A DNA stretch of 6,023 nt, taken from Candidatus Methanomethylophilaceae archaeon. GTDB taxonomy: Archaea; Thermoplasmatota; Thermoplasmata; Methanomassiliicoccales; Methanomethylophilaceae. Under the pieces are notes generated by a model. That model was not told where the DNA came from. It saw nothing but the letters and a program-made list of their open reading frames with translations, and searched no databases. The DNA lies in NCBI GenBank assembly GCA_017616575.1, contig JAFZXW010000083.1, forward strand, positions 1-6,023, read 5' to 3'. The position numbers and the translations under genes are program-made. Of the stretch, positions 4,720-6,023 are shown piece after piece; positions within the stretch are counted from its first letter, which is position 1; each line of letters opens with the position of its first letter.

Positions 4720-6023
4720 TCAATACCGTTGCATAAATAAACAGTTGGCTGGAGATCGCTGGCCCCCGGGCCCCGCGTCCGCCCCGGCCAGCGACTCATA
4801 CTCTTTACGGTACTCCAGCCTGACGGAGGCGGCAGCCTCCATCCATTCCCGGCCGGCGGCCCTGTCATAGGGCATGCCGTCGCCCTTCCAGTACATCCTT
4901 CCCAGGCGCATCATGCAGTCGGGGTCGCCGCGCTCGGCGTACATGCGGAGAATCTCCAGGGCGTCAGAAAAGAGGGCGCCGTCCTTGGAGGCGCGCGCGT
5001 AGTCGTACAGGTCGCGGGCGGACTCGGCGCTCCCGCACCCGGCGGCCTTCCTGAGGAGCTCGACGCCGGCCTCGACGTCCTTCTTCACGCCCCTCCCTTT
5101 GAGGAGCGCGTTGCCCATGCGGTCCATGGCCCACGGCTCGCCCATTCCCGCATACTTGGAAGCCAGGGCGGTCATCTCCTCCATGGACTCCTCGGTGCCG
5201 ATCTCCGACAGCAGGTCATACAGGCAGGACGAGGACCTGGGGGTGCGCTCCTCCATCGCCGTCCTGAAGCATTCCAATGCTTTCGCGAGGTCCTTCTCCG
5301 CGCCGACGCCGTGCCAGCACATGAGACCTTGGAATACGAAGGCCCACTTCTCCCCTTTCGATACGAATCCGGAGACGATTCCGGACATCTCCTCCACGGA
5401 TTCTTCGGACCCTGTCTCCCAAAGCCTGTCGAACACGTCCTCGTAGGCGTCGGTGAATCCCTTTACGACCGCCGTCCTGAAGCATTCCAAGGCTTTGACG
5501 GCATCCCTCTCCACGCCCCTGCCGTAGAGGTGCATCATGCCCAGGCGCCTGTAGGCCCAGCCCTCGCCCTTCTCCACGTTGCGGAGGACCAGGTCCCTCA
5601 TCTCCCGGACATGCTTGTAGTCGTGCTTCTCCCAGAGTACGTCCATGAGGCTCTCGTAGGCCACCTCGGTCCCGTCCTCGGCAGATATCCTCAAACAAGA
5701 CAGGGCCTTGTCGAGGCTCCTCCTGACACCCCTGCCGTAGAGATGCATCATGCCCAGGCGCCTGTAAGCCCAGCCCTCGCCCCTGGCGGAATAACGATTT
5801 GCCAGCAGCTTCATCTTAGAAACGTCATCATCGTCGCCCTTATCCCATAAGATGTCGAAAATCTCGCTCCCTGCGGCCGAGAGCCCGCGCCTGACGGCCC
5901 TCTCGCATAGGCCCAGGGCGGTGTCGATGTTCTTCTCGACCCCCTTCCCGAAATGGTACGCCTTTCCCAGGCGCCACATGGACCTGGGCTCCCCGGAGTC
6001 GGCGAACCTCCTCAGAAGGTCTA
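4720..6023 (-). CDS. Sel1-like (TPR-type) repeat protein, 5' end cut by window edge
   Basis: Sel1-like repeats are alpha-helical hairpins that mediate protein-protein contacts. At least 434 codons are visible, with the N-terminus beyond base 6023; the frame is open through the edge, reading LLRRFADSGEPRSMWRLGKA before the first in-window Met at 5979. Six units follow each other. Each begins with a canonical Sel1 half (G-E-x-W-A-x-R-x-G-x-x-x-x-x-G-x-G-V-x-x-D-x-x-K-A-L-x-C-x-R-x-A) and continues with a second helical half (AYE-x-x-x-D-x-LW...EE-M-x-x-x-x). The period is exactly 71 residues in all five complete units. A short Gly/Ala tail ends QRSPANCLFMQRY. No signal peptide or membrane segment is visible in this part, but the N-terminus is unseen. 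The function is unknown, probably a scaffold or adaptor. The final codons carry the promoter of the next gene. Confidence 0.92.
   Translation of the reverse strand, partial: DLLRRFADSGEPRSMWRLGKAYHFGKGVEKNIDTALGLCERAVRRGLSAAGSEIFDILWDKGDDDDVSKMKLLANRYSARGEGWAYRRLGMMHLYGRGVRRSLDKALSCLRISAEDGTEVAYESLMDVLWEKHDYKHVREMRDLVLRNVEKGEGWAYRRLGMMHLYGRGVERDAVKALECFRTAVVKGFTDAYEDVFDRLWETGSEESVEEMSGIVSGFVSKGEKWAFVFQGLMCWHGVGAEKDLAKALECFRTAMEERTPRSSSCLYDLLSEIGTEESMEEMTALASKYAGMGEPWAMDRMGNALLKGRGVKKDVEAGVELLRKAAGCGSAESARDLYDYARASKDGALFSDALEILRMYAERGDPDCMMRLGRMYWKGDGMPYDRAAGREWMEAAASVRLEYRKEYESLAGADAGPGGQRSPANCLFMQRY
4733..4741 (-). promoter_or_regulatory. TATA box for the phosphatase-like gene and tsr3
   Basis: The minus strand reads TTTATTTAT, a close match to the archaeal TATA consensus, within GC-rich sequence. 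It lies inside the last codons of the Sel1-repeat gene, about 35 bases before the ATG at 4702. The predicted start point is near 4710, giving a leader of about 8 bases. This supports transcription of 4702-3690 as a unit independent of the Sel1-repeat gene. It also argues against the TTG at 4723 as the start. Confidence 0.6.
4795..5994 (-). repeat. Tandem 213-bp coding repeat (71-residue units) in the Sel1-like gene
   Basis: Units start at 5994, 5781, 5568, 5355, 5142 and 4929 (minus strand), each exactly 213 bases apart; the sixth is a half unit. Units 2 and 3 share GEGWAYRRLGMMHLYGRGV with only about two base differences across some 50 bases, and units 3 and 4 share a KALECFRTA-coding block of about 20 identical bases. 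This points to recent duplication or gene conversion among the middle units, while units 1, 5 and 6 are more diverged. Confidence 0.85.

Noticed and set aside
4795..5994. Possible CRISPR-like array from the regular 213-bp spacing
   Set aside because: The repeats are coding, diverged and contiguous without spacers; the period is a protein super-repeat.

Overview
The window looks like a high-GC euryarchaeal chromosome. The evidence is an archaeal-type MCM helicase, an archaeal Tsr3 rRNA-modifying enzyme, AT-rich TATA-like boxes in an otherwise GC-rich sequence, an anti-16S ribosome binding site (GGAGGTG), and Rpn/PD-(D/E)XK and Sel1-repeat genes. From memory, that combination is typical of Methanomassiliicoccales (Methanomethylophilaceae-like gut methanogens). 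The order-level placement is inference. Every gene I can support is on the minus strand, so transcription runs from high to low coordinates.

Reading in the direction of transcription, the layout is as follows. (1) 6023-4720 is a Sel1/TPR-like repeat protein, cut by the window edge and built from a strict 71-residue super-repeat. (2) A TATA box in the 3' end of that gene precedes a two-gene unit: a small protein with a low-molecular-weight phosphatase-like fold whose P-loop residues are replaced (4702-4223), overlapping by ATGA with tsr3 (4226-3690). (3) 3707-2054 holds two direct copies of one module: an Rpn-family (PD-(D/E)XK) nuclease/transposase gene, then a short promoter-like block, then a small winged-helix gene. 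In the first copy the nuclease is a 5'-truncated, frameshifted remnant but the winged-helix gene (77 aa) is intact. In the second copy the nuclease is complete but the small gene survives only as a 35-codon ORF. (4) From 2051 to the window start lies mcm, missing only about the last 15-25 codons.

The most notable structural fact is that the intact Rpn-family frame has no stop codon before mcm. One open frame runs from about 3206 through the Rpn domain, the decayed second small gene and all of mcm. Either the nuclease lost its stop and is read through or fused into the replicative helicase, or mcm is translated separately from its own strong ribosome binding site at 2051. I favour separate translation of mcm, but a gene finder could easily call a fusion of more than 1000 residues.

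No tRNA, rRNA, CRISPR array or IS element with terminal inverted repeats was seen. Apart from the degenerate module copy at about 3690-3367, no stretch over 300 bases lacks a gene.
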